Shown here: positions 7,340-16,396 of the stretch, one piece after another
Numbering within the stretch: position 1 is the stretch's first letter
Layout: each line of letters begins with the position of its first letter
Assembly: GCA_964511185.1 (NCBI GenBank)
Contig: CAZEDU010000006.1
Coordinates: forward strand, 11,362-75,361
DNA: 64,000 nt
Reading direction: 5' to 3'
From: CAZEDU01 sp964511185
Lineage (GTDB): Bacteria; Myxococcota; Myxococcia; Myxococcales; Myxococcaceae
Notes under the pieces: model-generated
The model's input: only the letters and a program-made list of their open reading frames with translations
What the model was told of the DNA's origin: nothing
Database searches by the model: none
Translations under genes and position numbers: made by a program

Positions 7340-9066
7340 GCTTGGCCCGGCGCTTGGCGGACTGGTTGGACGCGCGCACCGGCTACCGCGCGTGGTGGAG
7401 CGACAGTCCCGGCGGCACCGTCGCGGGCGGCCCTCGGCTCGCCCACAGCTTCGGCGTGGTGCTCTTGGTGCTCTTGGGCATCGAGGCGTTGACCGGCGTC
7501 GGGCTCGCCGCCTTCTACGCGCCCACCACCACGGACGCGTGGGCGTCGGTGCACTTCATCCAGAACCAGGTCGCGTTCGGCTGGTTCGTGCGCGGGCTGC
7601 ACCACCACGCCGCGAACGCGTTGGTGCTGGTGCTGCTGGTGCACCTCATGCAGACGGTCTGGTACGGCGCGTACCGGGCCCCGCGCGAGGTGAACTGGGT
7701 GCTGGGCATCGTGCTGATGCTCTTGGTGATCATCGCCTCGCACACCGGCTTCTTGCTCCCCAATGATCTGCGCGCCTACTGGGCCACCCAGGTGCTGCTC
7801 GGCATCACCGCGAACCAGCCCTACGTCGGAGAGCTCGCGCAGAAGGTGCTCCAAGGCGGCGACAGCTTCGGCAACCTGACCCTGACGCGCTTCTACGCGA
7901 TGCACGTGCTCCTGCTGCCCGGCGCCATCGCGCTGGTGCTCGCCGCGCACGTGTGGCTGCGGCGGAGGTTGGGCGCGACGCCGCCGCCCGGGTTCAGCGA
8001 GGAGCGAGCCGAGCTCTCGCGGCAGCCGTACTTCCCCGGGCAGCTGGTGCGGGACCTGTGGCTGTCGGTGGTGGTGGTCGGCGCGTTGATCGCCGTGGTG
8101 CTGCTGCAGCGCGGCGCCCACCTCGAGGCGCCGGCGGATCCCTCCATCGAATACCTCGCGCGGCCCGAGTGGTACTTCCTGCCGATCTTCCGGCTGCGCC
8201 ATTACTTCACCGGCGAGCAGGAGTTCATCGCGACGACGGTGATTCCGGGCGTGGCGACCGTGCTGTTGATGGCCTTGCCGTTCATCGAGGCGCTCCTGTC
8301 GCGGCTGACGTCGCGCGCGCACGTGCTGGTGGCGACCGGCGTGTTCGCGGGGCTCGCGGTGTTCGCGGCGTTCGGCGCGGTGAGCGAGTACGAGGACCGC
8401 ACCGACCCCGAGAGCGTGAAGCTGACGGCGCAGGCCAAGGTGTTGTCGGAGGAGGCGCAGCGGCTGGCGATGCTGGGCGTGCCGGTGTCGGGGCCGCTCG
8501 AGTTGTACCAGAACGACCCGCTCGTCTGGGGCAAGCGGGTGTTCGACCAGAAGTGCGCGAGCTGCCACCAGCCGTGCGACAAGACGCCGTACGAGGGCAC
8601 CGTGTGCCTCGAAGGCTACGCCTCGCGGAAGTGGCTCACGCTCTTCATGCACGCGCCGCCGTCGCCCTACTTCTTCGGCAACACGAAGATCGACGAGATG
8701 GAGGCCTACGAAGGCCCGGCGGAGAACCTCGCGGCGATCGTCGAGTTCCTCTACTCGGAGAGCGAGCGGCCGGACGCGGACGCCGCGCTCGCCCAGAAAG
8801 GGCTGGCGCTCTACCAGAAGGAAGGGTGCGAGTCGTGCCACGCGCTCGGCGACGAGCCGACGGAGACGGGCCCTTCGCTCAAGGGCTACGCGTCGGTGGC
8901 GTGGTTGTCGGACTTCATTCGCAACCCGGGCGCGGTGCACTTCTACGGCGAGCTGAACGAGATGGACGCGTTCAGCCCCGACAAGCTCTCGAACGACGAG
9001 CTGAAGGCGGTCGTGTCCTACCTTCGCTCACAAACCGACGGCGACGTTCGCTTTGAATCGCCTTAA
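7336..9066 (+). CDS. Cytochrome b fused to two C-terminal cytochrome c domains
   Basis: A 576-residue protein. Residues 1-360 are a complete cytochrome b with eight or so membrane helices, haem-b histidines in RGLHHHAANALVL and AMHVLLLPGAIALVLAAHVW, and the Qo-site motif PEWY (ARPEWYFLPIFRL). Residues about 390-576 carry two CxxCH sites (CASCH, CESCH), each in a cytochrome c-like domain ending in NLAAIVEFLYS and ELKAVVSYLRS. The fused dihaem tail probably replaces a separate cytochrome c1. The start is taken as the TTG overlapping the Rieske stop (TTGA); a second in-frame TTG lies two codons on. No ATG fits. Confidence 0.9.
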   Translation: MSLARRLADWLDARTGYRAWWSDSPGGTVAGGPRLAHSFGVVLLVLLGIEALTGVGLAAFYAPTTTDAWASVHFIQNQVAFGWFVRGLHHHAANALVLVLLVHLMQTVWYGAYRAPREVNWVLGIVLMLLVIIASHTGFLLPNDLRAYWATQVLLGITANQPYVGELAQKVLQGGDSFGNLTLTRFYAMHVLLLPGAIALVLAAHVWLRRRLGATPPPGFSEERAELSRQPYFPGQLVRDLWLSVVVVGALIAVVLLQRGAHLEAPADPSIEYLARPEWYFLPIFRLRHYFTGEQEFIATTVIPGVATVLLMALPFIEALLSRLTSRAHVLVATGVFAGLAVFAAFGAVSEYEDRTDPESVKLTAQAKVLSEEAQRLAMLGVPVSGPLELYQNDPLVWGKRVFDQKCASCHQPCDKTPYEGTVCLEGYASRKWLTLFMHAPPSPYFFGNTKIDEMEAYEGPAENLAAIVEFLYSESERPDADAALAQKGLALYQKEGCESCHALGDEPTETGPSLKGYASVAWLSDFIRNPGAVHFYGELNEMDAFSPDKLSNDELKAVVSYLRSQTDGDVRFESP

Positions 9067-9125
9067 ATGGCCCGCTAGCGTTCGCGTCACCTCAGTTACG
9101 GCCCGCAGTCGGAGGTTGAAACAAC

Positions 9126-9449
9126 ATGAAGAAGCTCGTGGTGATGCTCGGCTTGGCACTTCCCGTCGCGCCCGCTTTCGCCGATGAGGGCGACTCCATC
9201 GACGCGCTGTACATGAAGCATTGCAAGAGCTGTCACGGCGACACCGGCAAGGGCGACACCAAGCTCGGCATCAAGCACAAGGTCGACGACATGACCGACC
9301 CGAAGTGGCAAGCCCGCCACTCGGACGAGAAGATCAAGAAGGCGATCGTCGAAGGCGTCCCGAAGACGAAGATGAAGGGCTTCAAGGACAAGCTGACGTC
9401 CGCGCAGGTCGATTCGATGGTGCAGTTCGTGCGCGCGATGAAGCCGTGA
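9126..9449 (+). CDS. Small periplasmic cytochrome c
   Basis: A 107-residue protein with a cleavable signal peptide (MKKLVVMLGLALPVAPAFA), one haem site CKSCH and a class I cytochrome c ending (LTSAQVDSMVQFVRAMKP); the Met of KMKGFKDKL is the likely sixth ligand. GGAGG lies 11 bases before the ATG. It follows the cytochrome b gene by 59 bases on the same strand and is the obvious electron acceptor of that complex. Confidence 0.9.
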   Translation: MKKLVVMLGLALPVAPAFADEGDSIDALYMKHCKSCHGDTGKGDTKLGIKHKVDDMTDPKWQARHSDEKIKKAIVEGVPKTKMKGFKDKLTSAQVDSMVQFVRAMKP

Positions 9450-9505
9450 ATGCGGCCCGCGAACGCCCCGTCGGCTGGAACAGGCTCTTTGCTCCGGGTG
9501 GTGTC

Positions 9506-9724
9506 ATGAGAAATCTCGTCGTGGTTGCGTGGTTCGCGCTCTCGGTGGTCGGGCTCGTGGGTGCGCTCAAGTCAGACGCCACCGAGCCTTATCGAATCGA
9601 GCCGGCGCCGACGATGCGGGAGCCGGCGGAGGCGTCGCGACGCACCGACGGTGGCCGCGGCGAGGAAGGCGAGGAAGATTTCTTCCCGCAGCAGCTCCAG
9701 GCGTACTCGGCGCTCGGCTTCTAA
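9506..9724 (+). CDS. Small membrane-anchored protein of unknown function
   Basis: A 72-residue reading frame starting MRNLVVVAWFALSVVGLVGAL, a signal or membrane anchor, followed by a charged acidic tail (GGRGEEGEEDFFPQQLQ). It lies between the cytochrome c and TfoX-like genes on the same strand, with the next start only 2 bases past its stop. Not recognised as a family; coding status is supported mainly by the clean signal sequence and tight spacing. Confidence 0.55.
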   Translation: MRNLVVVAWFALSVVGLVGALKSDATEPYRIEPAPTMREPAEASRRTDGGRGEEGEEDFFPQQLQAYSALGF

Positions 9725-9726
9725 AA

Positions 9727-10110
9727 ATGAGCCGGTCGTTGGAGCTTCTCACGGATGCCTGCGCATCGCTGCCGGTCACCGTTCGCAGGATGTTCGGCGG
9801 TCACGGCTTCTTCGCGCCGAACGGCGGAATGTTTGCCGGCATCGTCACGGACGACGAGGTGATCTTCAAGCTGGTGAGCGGCCCGCTTCGCGATGAGCTG
9901 ATCGCGATAGGGGGCCGCGCGTGGGTCTACGACGGCCACCGGAAGCCGATGACCATGCATGAATGGATTGTCGTGCCCGAGCGCTTCTACGACGACCCAG
10001 AGCTCTTCGCGGAATGGGCAGCTAAGGCGCATGCGGCGGCGCCGGCGAAGAAGCTGAAGGCGAAGGCACGCGCCCTGAAGAAGGTCGGAAGAAAACCAAG
10101 CTCTCCGTGA
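9727..10110 (+). CDS. TfoX N-terminal-domain protein
   Basis: A 127-residue protein. It has the TfoX-N signature: VTVRRMFGGHGFFAPNGGMFAGIV, then FKLVSGPLRDEL and a WIVVPERFYDD strand. It lacks the TfoX C-terminal domain and ends in a basic Ala/Lys tail. Stand-alone TfoX-N proteins are common and are not known competence regulators as such; function unclear. Confidence 0.85.
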   Translation: MSRSLELLTDACASLPVTVRRMFGGHGFFAPNGGMFAGIVTDDEVIFKLVSGPLRDELIAIGGRAWVYDGHRKPMTMHEWIVVPERFYDDPELFAEWAAKAHAAAPAKKLKAKARALKKVGRKPSSP

Positions 10111-10225
10111 CCTGCGGCGCGGCGACAACTTTCGGGGCGCGGACCGCCCTTCGGGCCCCTGAGACGGCGCTTCAGTCGAAGTCGGTGGCCGCTCCCTGGG
10201 GTCCGCCTCTAGAGTGCGCGCCACC

Positions 10226-11197
10226 ATGCATGCCATCGAAGTCAAAGGCCTCGTCAAAGACTTTGGAAAGACGCGCGCGCTCGACGGCGTCGACCTTCAC
10301 ATTCGGAGCGGCTCGGTCTACGGCATCCTCGGCCCGAACGGCGCGGGCAAGACGACGACCGTGCGCATTCTCACCACGCTGCTCGCCCCCACCGGGGGGT
10401 CGGCGTCGGTGCTCGGGCTCGACGTGGTCCGGCAAGCCCGGCTCGTCCGCGAGAAGGTCAGCCTGACTGGGCAGTACGCCTCGGTCGATGAGGACCTAAC
10501 GGGTCACGAAAACCTCGTCTTGGTGGGACGGCTGCTGGGGATGGGCTGGTCCGACGCGCGCCAGCGCGGCACCGAGCTCCTGCGGGCGTTCGATCTCGAG
10601 GAGGCGGCCGCGCGTCAAGTTCGGACCTTCTCGGGCGGCATGCGAAGGCGCATCGACATCGCCGCGAGCCTGGTGACGCGCCCCGAAATCCTCTTCCTCG
10701 ACGAGCCCACCACCGGGCTTGATCCGCGCAGCCGCAATCAGGTCTGGGACCTGGTGCGGAAGATCGCGGCGGAAGGCACCACCGTCTTGCTCACCACGCA
10801 GTACCTCGAAGAGGCGGACCGGCTCGCCGAGCGGCTCGCCGTCATCGACCACGGCAAGGTCATCGCCGAAGGGACCAGCAGCGAGCTCAAGTCGTCGGTG
10901 GGCGGAAGCACCCTGCACTGCCACCTGCTGGACCCCGACCAGCGCGCGGCGGCGCAGCAGGCGGTCGACCGAGTTCTACCCGACGCCGTCCTCCCGCAGA
11001 CGGACCTCACGGCGTTCACCGTGAAGATTCCGAACGCGTCGAAAGCGCTCGAGGTGCTCCAGGCGCTGAACGCCGTCAACGTTCGCTTCCGCGACTTCTC
11101 GGTGGGCTCACCGAGCCTGGACGACGTCTTCTTCGCGCTCACCGGACACGCAGCGGAACAGCCCACCGAGAAGAGTCAGCCAGGAGCCGCGGCATGA
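10226..11197 (+). CDS. DrrA-type ABC exporter ATP-binding protein
   Basis: A 323-residue protein. Walker A is GPNGAGKTTT (about residue 36), the signature is FSGGMRRR, Walker B is ILFLDEPTTGLD and the H-loop follows in LLTTQYLEEADRL. The C-terminal extension (FRDFSVGSPSLDDVFFALTG) is that of the DrrA/daunorubicin-resistance subfamily, which exports hydrophobic drugs or lipids. The ATG at 10226 is preferred over a GTG at 10214. The stop overlaps the permease start (ATGA). Confidence 0.92.
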   Translation: MHAIEVKGLVKDFGKTRALDGVDLHIRSGSVYGILGPNGAGKTTTVRILTTLLAPTGGSASVLGLDVVRQARLVREKVSLTGQYASVDEDLTGHENLVLVGRLLGMGWSDARQRGTELLRAFDLEEAAARQVRTFSGGMRRRIDIAASLVTRPEILFLDEPTTGLDPRSRNQVWDLVRKIAAEGTTVLLTTQYLEEADRLAERLAVIDHGKVIAEGTSSELKSSVGGSTLHCHLLDPDQRAAAQQAVDRVLPDAVLPQTDLTAFTVKIPNASKALEVLQALNAVNVRFRDFSVGSPSLDDVFFALTGHAAEQPTEKSQPGAAA

Positions 11198-12009
11198 GCG
11201 ACGTTCCCTCCGCAAACGCACCGCTGCTCTCGCTGCAGCGGCGGGCCACGTCGGTTTCTCCCCTCTCGGCCACCGCGACGCTCGCGTGGCGCGCGATGCT
11301 CAAGATCAAGCATGTCCCGTTTCAGCTCTTCGACGTCACCATCACCCCGATCATGTTCACGCTGCTCTTCACGTACATGTTCGGCGGAGCGCTCGCCGGT
11401 TCGCCGCGCGAGTACATCCAGTACCTGCTGCCTGGAATTCTCGTTCAGACCATCATCTTCATCACGGTCTACACGGGCGTCGGACTGAACACGGACATCC
11501 AGAAGGGGCTGTACGACCGCTTCCGGTCGCTCCCCATCTGGCAGCCCTCCCCCATCTTCGGCGCGCTGGTCGGCGACCTGTTCCGCTACTCCGTCGCAGC
11601 GCTGATCATCATCGTGCTTGGGTTGATCCTGGGCTTCCGCCCGGCGGGCGGCGTGGTGGGCGTCTTTCTGGCCTACGCGCTGGTGATGCTGTTCTCGTTC
11701 GCGGTCTCTTGGCTGTGGATCATCTTCAGCATGAAGGTCAAGACGCCCGAGTCGGTGATGACGGCGAGCTTCGTCTTCCTGATGCCGCTCACCTTCGCGA
11801 GCAACATCTTCGTCGCGCTCGAGACGATGCCGCCGTGGCTTCAGGCCATCGTCCGCCACAACCCGGTCACCCGGCTCGCCAACGCCTCGCGCGCCCTGAT
11901 GCACGGACAGCGCGCCGCCGAAGACACTTTGTGGGTCGTCGGCACTTCCGCGGTCGTCATCGCGGTGTTCGCTCCCATCGCGCTTCGCATGTACCACCGC
12001 GAACGCTAG
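11194..12009 (+). CDS. DrrB-type ABC-2 permease
   Basis: A 271-residue ABC-2 permease with six membrane spans. DrrB-family marks are TYMFGGALAGSPREYIQYLLPGI, the GLYDRFRSLPI coupling helix, and TFASNIFVALETMPPWLQ near the C-terminus followed by NPVTRLANASRALM. It pairs with the preceding ATPase by a 4-nt overlap to form a complete exporter. Substrate unknown. Confidence 0.92.
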   Translation: MSDVPSANAPLLSLQRRATSVSPLSATATLAWRAMLKIKHVPFQLFDVTITPIMFTLLFTYMFGGALAGSPREYIQYLLPGILVQTIIFITVYTGVGLNTDIQKGLYDRFRSLPIWQPSPIFGALVGDLFRYSVAALIIIVLGLILGFRPAGGVVGVFLAYALVMLFSFAVSWLWIIFSMKVKTPESVMTASFVFLMPLTFASNIFVALETMPPWLQAIVRHNPVTRLANASRALMHGQRAAEDTLWVVGTSAVVIAVFAPIALRMYHRER

Positions 12010-12030
12010 AGCGGAGGCACTTGAAGCGGC

Positions 12031-12090
12031 CCACCGGAGGCTGCCCATGCGTCAAAGCCCCCCGCCCGAAGCTCGGCGCTCCGGGTGCGC
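12031..12090 (+). repeat. Fragment of the 283-bp dispersed element
   Basis: The bases at 12049-12078 match the 3' part of the element found at 34795-35077 and 53087-53369 almost exactly over 30 bp (core GTCAAAGCC...CGCCCGAAGCT). The preceding CACCGG..GCTGCC also aligns. The hairpin part is absent. It lies in the 188-bp spacer between the ABC permease and crcB, which otherwise shows nothing clear. Confidence 0.6.
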
Positions 12091-12197
12091 CATCGAGCGC
12101 CTCACCTCAAGTGATTCATGGCCCTAGGAGCCGACGGCGACCACGAGACGGCGTATTCTGGCTGCGTGAACAGGCAACTTAGAATCGCGGTCTCGCC

Positions 12198-12557
12198 GTG
12201 AGCTGGCCACGCGCGCTCGCGGTGTTCTTGGGCGGCGGCCTCGGAAGCGTGGCGCGCTACGGGATGCAGCACTGGCTCAGCCGGCACCCGCATACGCTGC
12301 CCTGGGGGACCTGGGCGGTGAACTTGATTGGGTCCTTTTTGATCGGCGTGCTCATCGCCTCGCCGCTGGACGTCGACTGGAAGGTCGCGCTCGGCGCCGG
12401 CGTGCTCGGCGGGTTCACCACCTACTCCGGCTTCAACCAAGAAGTGCTGGTGCTGCTGCACCAGTCGCCGGCCAGAGGGGGCGCCTACTTCGCGATGACA
12501 GTTTTCGCCTGCCTCGCCGCTGGGTACCTTGGAAACTTCCTCGGCCACCGCTTCTAG
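12198..12557 (+). CDS. crcB: CrcB/FluC fluoride channel
   Basis: A 119-residue, four-helix protein with the family motifs GGGLGSVARY, GTWAVNLIGSFLIG and GGFTTYSGFNQE. CrcB/Fluc dimers let fluoride leave the cytoplasm. It starts at GTG (12198). No fluoride riboswitch consensus was recognised in the upstream spacer, only a weak TATTCT -10-like hexamer. Confidence 0.92.
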   Translation: MSWPRALAVFLGGGLGSVARYGMQHWLSRHPHTLPWGTWAVNLIGSFLIGVLIASPLDVDWKVALGAGVLGGFTTYSGFNQEVLVLLHQSPARGGAYFAMTVFACLAAGYLGNFLGHRF

Positions 12558-12627
12558 CTCCTAGTGGAGGCCAAGCGGGTGCACGCCAGCTTGAGACGCG
12601 GCGGTGGACTCGAGCCTCGCCACTTCC

Positions 12628-12666
12628 GGGCACAGTCCCCGTTGGGGACGGTCCCCAGTCTGGGGT
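12628..12666. repeat. GGGGAC-N-GTCCCC palindromic repeat, copy 1
   Basis: CACAGTCCCC is followed by the palindrome GGGGACGGTCCCC (12644-12656) and AGTCTGGGG in the crcB-mfd spacer. It is one of five intergenic sites carrying this motif. Confidence 0.75.
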
Positions 12667-12680
12667 AGTTCACCCTTGCG

Positions 12681-15600
12681 ATGTCTGAGGGGTCCTCTGT
12701 TTTTCCGTCTGTGTCGACCGGCGCTGAGCCGGCGGACTGGCTCGCCCGGCTGGTGGAGCGGCTTCGAAGCGGCCAGCGCGCCCGCGCGCAGAACCTCAAA
12801 GGCGCCGCGCGCGGCTACGTGCTCGCCCGGCTGGCCCGCGCGCTGAAAGCGCCCCTGGTCTGCGTCGCCGTCGACGAAGACGAAGCGGACAGGCTGGCGA
12901 GCGACCTGGCCTTCTTCCTCGACGGCATGGGCGACGCGCTCGCGCCGAACGTGCTGCGGCTGCCCGCCGACGAGGTGCTCCCCTTCGACGAGCTGTCGCC
13001 CGACCTGACGACGGTGAGCGAGCGGCTGGGGGCCCTGGCCCACTTGCAGCGCGGCACCGCGGGCCAGGCGCTGGTGCTCTCGGTGCGCGCGCTGCACCGC
13101 AAGGTGCTCCCGCTCTCGGCGATGACGTCGCTCTCGCTCGAGCTCGAGGTCGGTCAGGACCACCCGCGCGACGTCTTGGCCCAGCGGCTCACCGCGATGG
13201 GGTACCGCTCGTCGCCCCTGGTGGAGGACCTGGGGACCTTCTCAGTGCGCGGCGGCATCGTCGACGTCTTCCCGCCGCTCTACGACAAGCCGGTGCGCTT
13301 GGAGCTCTTCGGCGACACGGTCGAGTCGATGCGGGTGTTCGATCCGGAGACGCAGCGCACCATCGAGTCGGTGAAGACGCTCTCGTTGATCCCCGCGCGG
13401 GAGCTGCTCTTCACCGACCAGACGCGCGCGGCGGCCGAGGCCACCGTGCGTGCGGCCGCTGAGCGCGTCAACCTGCCGACCTCGAAGGTCCGCGAGCGCA
13501 TCGAGCAGCTGCGCGAGGGCATTCCGTCCGTCGGCATGGAGGCGCTGCTGCCCGGCTTCTTCCCGGAGGGCCTGAGCACCGTCTTCGACTACCTGTCGCG
13601 CTGGGCGAAGGAGCCGCTCTTCTACCTGGATGATCCGCTCGGCCTCGACCGCGCGCGGGAAGAGCTGTCGAGCGCGCTCGCCCACTCCCACGCCGAGGCT
13701 CAAGCGCGCGACGAGCTGACGCTCCCGCCCGAGGCGCACTACCTCTCCCCCGACGAGGTCGCCGAGCAGCTCGCGCGCGCACGCGTGCTCGAAGGCGGCG
13801 GGCTGTCGCTCGCCGACGCGGGCGCGCCGCCGGTCGTCTTTTCGTTCGGCACGACGCAGGACCTCCGCGAAGCGATTCGCACGCACCACGGGGAAGAGGG
13901 CGCGCTCACGCCGCTGGTCGAGCGGCTCGCCCGGTGGCGCGAGACGCGCATCGCCGCGGTGATCGCCTGCGGCTCGCGCGGACAGGCCGACCGCATCCGC
14001 CGCCTGCTGCTCGACCGCAACGTGATGACGCGGCTGCACGAGGAGCCGTTCGAGGACGCCGCGCACGCCTTCGACGCCTCGGTCTTCGCGCACCTGTACC
14101 TGGGCGAGCTCTCCCAAGGGTTCGTCGACGGCGTCGGCGGGCTCGCGGCGCTTTCGGACGAGGAGATTTTCGGAGCGCGCGTTCGCCGCCGCGCCGCCAA
14201 GCGCAAGACCGACGCCGCCTTCGCCGCCGGCTTCCGCGAGCTCAAAGAAGGCGACTTGGTGGTCCACACCGACTTCGGCATCGCGCGCTACGCGGGCCTG
14301 ACGAAGATGCAGGTGCAGGGCGTGCCGGGCGACTTCCTGGTGCTCGAGTACGCAGGACGCGACAAGGTCTACCTGCCGGTGAGCCGCATGCGGCTCATTC
14401 AGAAGTTCACCGGCGGAGATCCGACCCAGGTCGCCCTCGACAAGCTCGGCAGCGGCAGCTGGGAGAAGACCAAGAAGAAGGTCAAAGAGAACCTGCTCAA
14501 GATGGCGGCGGAGCTGTTGCAGCTCTACGCCGCGCGGCAGGCGCACCCCGGCCACGCTTACTCCGCACCCGACCGCTACTTCCGGCAGTTCGAGGCAGAC
14601 TTCGAATACGAGGAGACGCCCGACCAGGCGAAGGCGATCGACGACGTGCTCGCCGACATGCAGAAGCCCGAGCCGATGGACCGGCTCGTCTGCGGCGACG
14701 TGGGCTACGGCAAGACCGAGGTCGCGATGCGCGCCGCGTTCAAGGCGGTGCTCGACCACAAGCAGGTGGCGGTGTTGGTGCCGACGACGGTGCTCGCGCA
14801 GCAGCACTTCGTCACCTTCCAGAAGCGCTTCAAGGACTACCCGGTCACGGTCGAGGTCGTCTCGCGCATGCGCAAGAGCGCCGACGTGCGCGAGGTGCTC
14901 CGGCGCGCGCGCGAAGGGAAGGTCGACGTCCTCATCGGCACGCACAAGCTGCTCGGCAGCGAGGTGGGCTTCAAGGACTTGGGCCTGCTCATCGTCGACG
15001 AGGAGCAGCGCTTCGGCGTCAAGCACAAAGAGAAGCTCAAGAAGCTGCGCTCGCAGATCGACGTGTTGACGCTCACCGCGACGCCGATTCCGCGCACCCT
15101 GCACATGTCGATGTCGGGCATCCGCGACATGAGCATCATCGCGACGCCGCCCCAGGACCGGCGCTCGATTCGGACGTTCGTGGTGAAGCTCGACCGGCAG
15201 GTGATCCGCGAGGCGATTCTGCGGGAGGTGCAGCGCGGCGGGCAGGTGTTCTTCGTGCACAACCGCGTGCACTCCATCCACTCGATGGAGCGGTTCCTCA
15301 AGGCGCTGGTGCCCGAGGTGACCATCGGCGTCGCGCACGGGCAGATGGCCGAGGGGCAGCTCGAGAAGGCGATGGTGGCGTTCGTCGAGAAGAAGTTCCA
15401 GGTGCTGCTGTGCACCTCCATCATCGAGAGCGGAATCGACATTTCGTCCGCCAACACGATGATCGTGAACCGGGCGGACACGTTCGGGCTCGCGCAGCTC
15501 TACCAGCTGCGCGGTCGCGTCGGCCGCTCGCGCGAGCGCGCGTACGCGTACCTGCTCGTGCCCAAGCGCCGGGCGGTGACGCGCGACGCGCAGCGGCGGC

Positions 15601-16253
15601 TCGAGGTGCTGCAGGCGTTCACCGAGCTGGGCGCGGGGTTCTCCATCGCCTCACACGACTTGGAGATCCGCGGCGCGGGCAATCTGCTGGGTCCAGATCA
15701 GTCCGGCAGCATCGAGGCGATCGGCTTCGACCTCTACACGCAGCTGCTCGACGAGGCGGTGCGCGAGATGCGCGGCGAGCCGCCGCGGGCGGAGGTGGAG
15801 CCGGACGTGACCTTGCCGATGCCGGCGTTCCTGCCCGACGACTACGTGCCCGACGTGCACCAGCGGCTGATGTTCTACAAGCGCTTCTCGAGCGCCTCGA
15901 CGCCCGATGAGCTGAGCGACCTGCGCGCGGAGCTGGTGGACCGGTTCGGCGAAGCGCCCGAAGAGGTCGACAACCTGTGCGAGGTGATGGCGCTCAAGGT
16001 GGAGCTGCGCGACCTGAGGCTGCGCGCGCTCGAGTCAGGCGCGGGGCGCTTGGTGGTGACGCTCGGCCCCGACGCGCTGATCGACCCGGTGAAGCTCGCG
16101 CAGCTGGTGCAGCGCTCCGGCGGCGTCTTTCGGCTGACGCCCGACATGAAGCTGGTGGCGCGGATTCCGGACGGTTTGAAGGGACAGAACCTGGTCGCCG
16201 AGGCGAAGAAGGTGCTGCGCGACTTGTGGGGGGTTGCCCGACATCCGGCGTAA
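12681..16253 (+). CDS. mfd: Transcription-repair coupling factor Mfd
   Basis: A 1190-residue protein of full Mfd length. Order of parts: N-terminal UvrB-like region (FDELSPDLTTVSERL, GGIVDVFPP); the CarD-like RNA polymerase interaction domain near residue 517 (GDLVVHTDFGIARYAGL); helicase motif I GDVGYGKTEVAMRAAF near 671; motif II DEEQRFG near 772; LTATPIPRTLHMS; the motif VI region QLRGRVGRS; and the TRCF domain at the end (PDDYVPDVHQRLMFYKR). It removes RNA polymerase stalled at lesions and recruits UvrA. ATG at 12681; no strong Shine-Dalgarno. Large open frames opposite it are GC artefacts. Confidence 0.97.
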   Translation: MSEGSSVFPSVSTGAEPADWLARLVERLRSGQRARAQNLKGAARGYVLARLARALKAPLVCVAVDEDEADRLASDLAFFLDGMGDALAPNVLRLPADEVLPFDELSPDLTTVSERLGALAHLQRGTAGQALVLSVRALHRKVLPLSAMTSLSLELEVGQDHPRDVLAQRLTAMGYRSSPLVEDLGTFSVRGGIVDVFPPLYDKPVRLELFGDTVESMRVFDPETQRTIESVKTLSLIPARELLFTDQTRAAAEATVRAAAERVNLPTSKVRERIEQLREGIPSVGMEALLPGFFPEGLSTVFDYLSRWAKEPLFYLDDPLGLDRAREELSSALAHSHAEAQARDELTLPPEAHYLSPDEVAEQLARARVLEGGGLSLADAGAPPVVFSFGTTQDLREAIRTHHGEEGALTPLVERLARWRETRIAAVIACGSRGQADRIRRLLLDRNVMTRLHEEPFEDAAHAFDASVFAHLYLGELSQGFVDGVGGLAALSDEEIFGARVRRRAAKRKTDAAFAAGFRELKEGDLVVHTDFGIARYAGLTKMQVQGVPGDFLVLEYAGRDKVYLPVSRMRLIQKFTGGDPTQVALDKLGSGSWEKTKKKVKENLLKMAAELLQLYAARQAHPGHAYSAPDRYFRQFEADFEYEETPDQAKAIDDVLADMQKPEPMDRLVCGDVGYGKTEVAMRAAFKAVLDHKQVAVLVPTTVLAQQHFVTFQKRFKDYPVTVEVVSRMRKSADVREVLRRAREGKVDVLIGTHKLLGSEVGFKDLGLLIVDEEQRFGVKHKEKLKKLRSQIDVLTLTATPIPRTLHMSMSGIRDMSIIATPPQDRRSIRTFVVKLDRQVIREAILREVQRGGQVFFVHNRVHSIHSMERFLKALVPEVTIGVAHGQMAEGQLEKAMVAFVEKKFQVLLCTSIIESGIDISSANTMIVNRADTFGLAQLYQLRGRVGRSRERAYAYLLVPKRRAVTRDAQRRLEVLQAFTELGAGFSIASHDLEIRGAGNLLGPDQSGSIEAIGFDLYTQLLDEAVREMRGEPPRAEVEPDVTLPMPAFLPDDYVPDVHQRLMFYKRFSSASTPDELSDLRAELVDRFGEAPEEVDNLCEVMALKVELRDLRLRALESGAGRLVVTLGPDALIDPVKLAQLVQRSGGVFRLTPDMKLVARIPDGLKGQNLVAEAKKVLRDLWGVARHPA

Positions 16254-16396
16254 CCTCGAGGCGTCACACAAGGGCGCGGTTTGACGAGGTAAATGGCTGA
16301 CGCTGATATCGTTCTTCGGGTCGGAACAACTTCTTTTTCGAAGGCACCGACAAATCGATTGAAGGCCTCCCCACCCTTCAAGGACTCGAACGAACT

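Noticed and set aside
12010..12197. Fluoride riboswitch before crcB
   Set aside because: No match to the conserved GGNGAUGG...  pseudoknot elements was visible.
13242..15338. Open frame of about 700 codons opposite mfd
   Set aside because: Low-complexity basic translation; mfd motifs are unambiguous on the plus strand.
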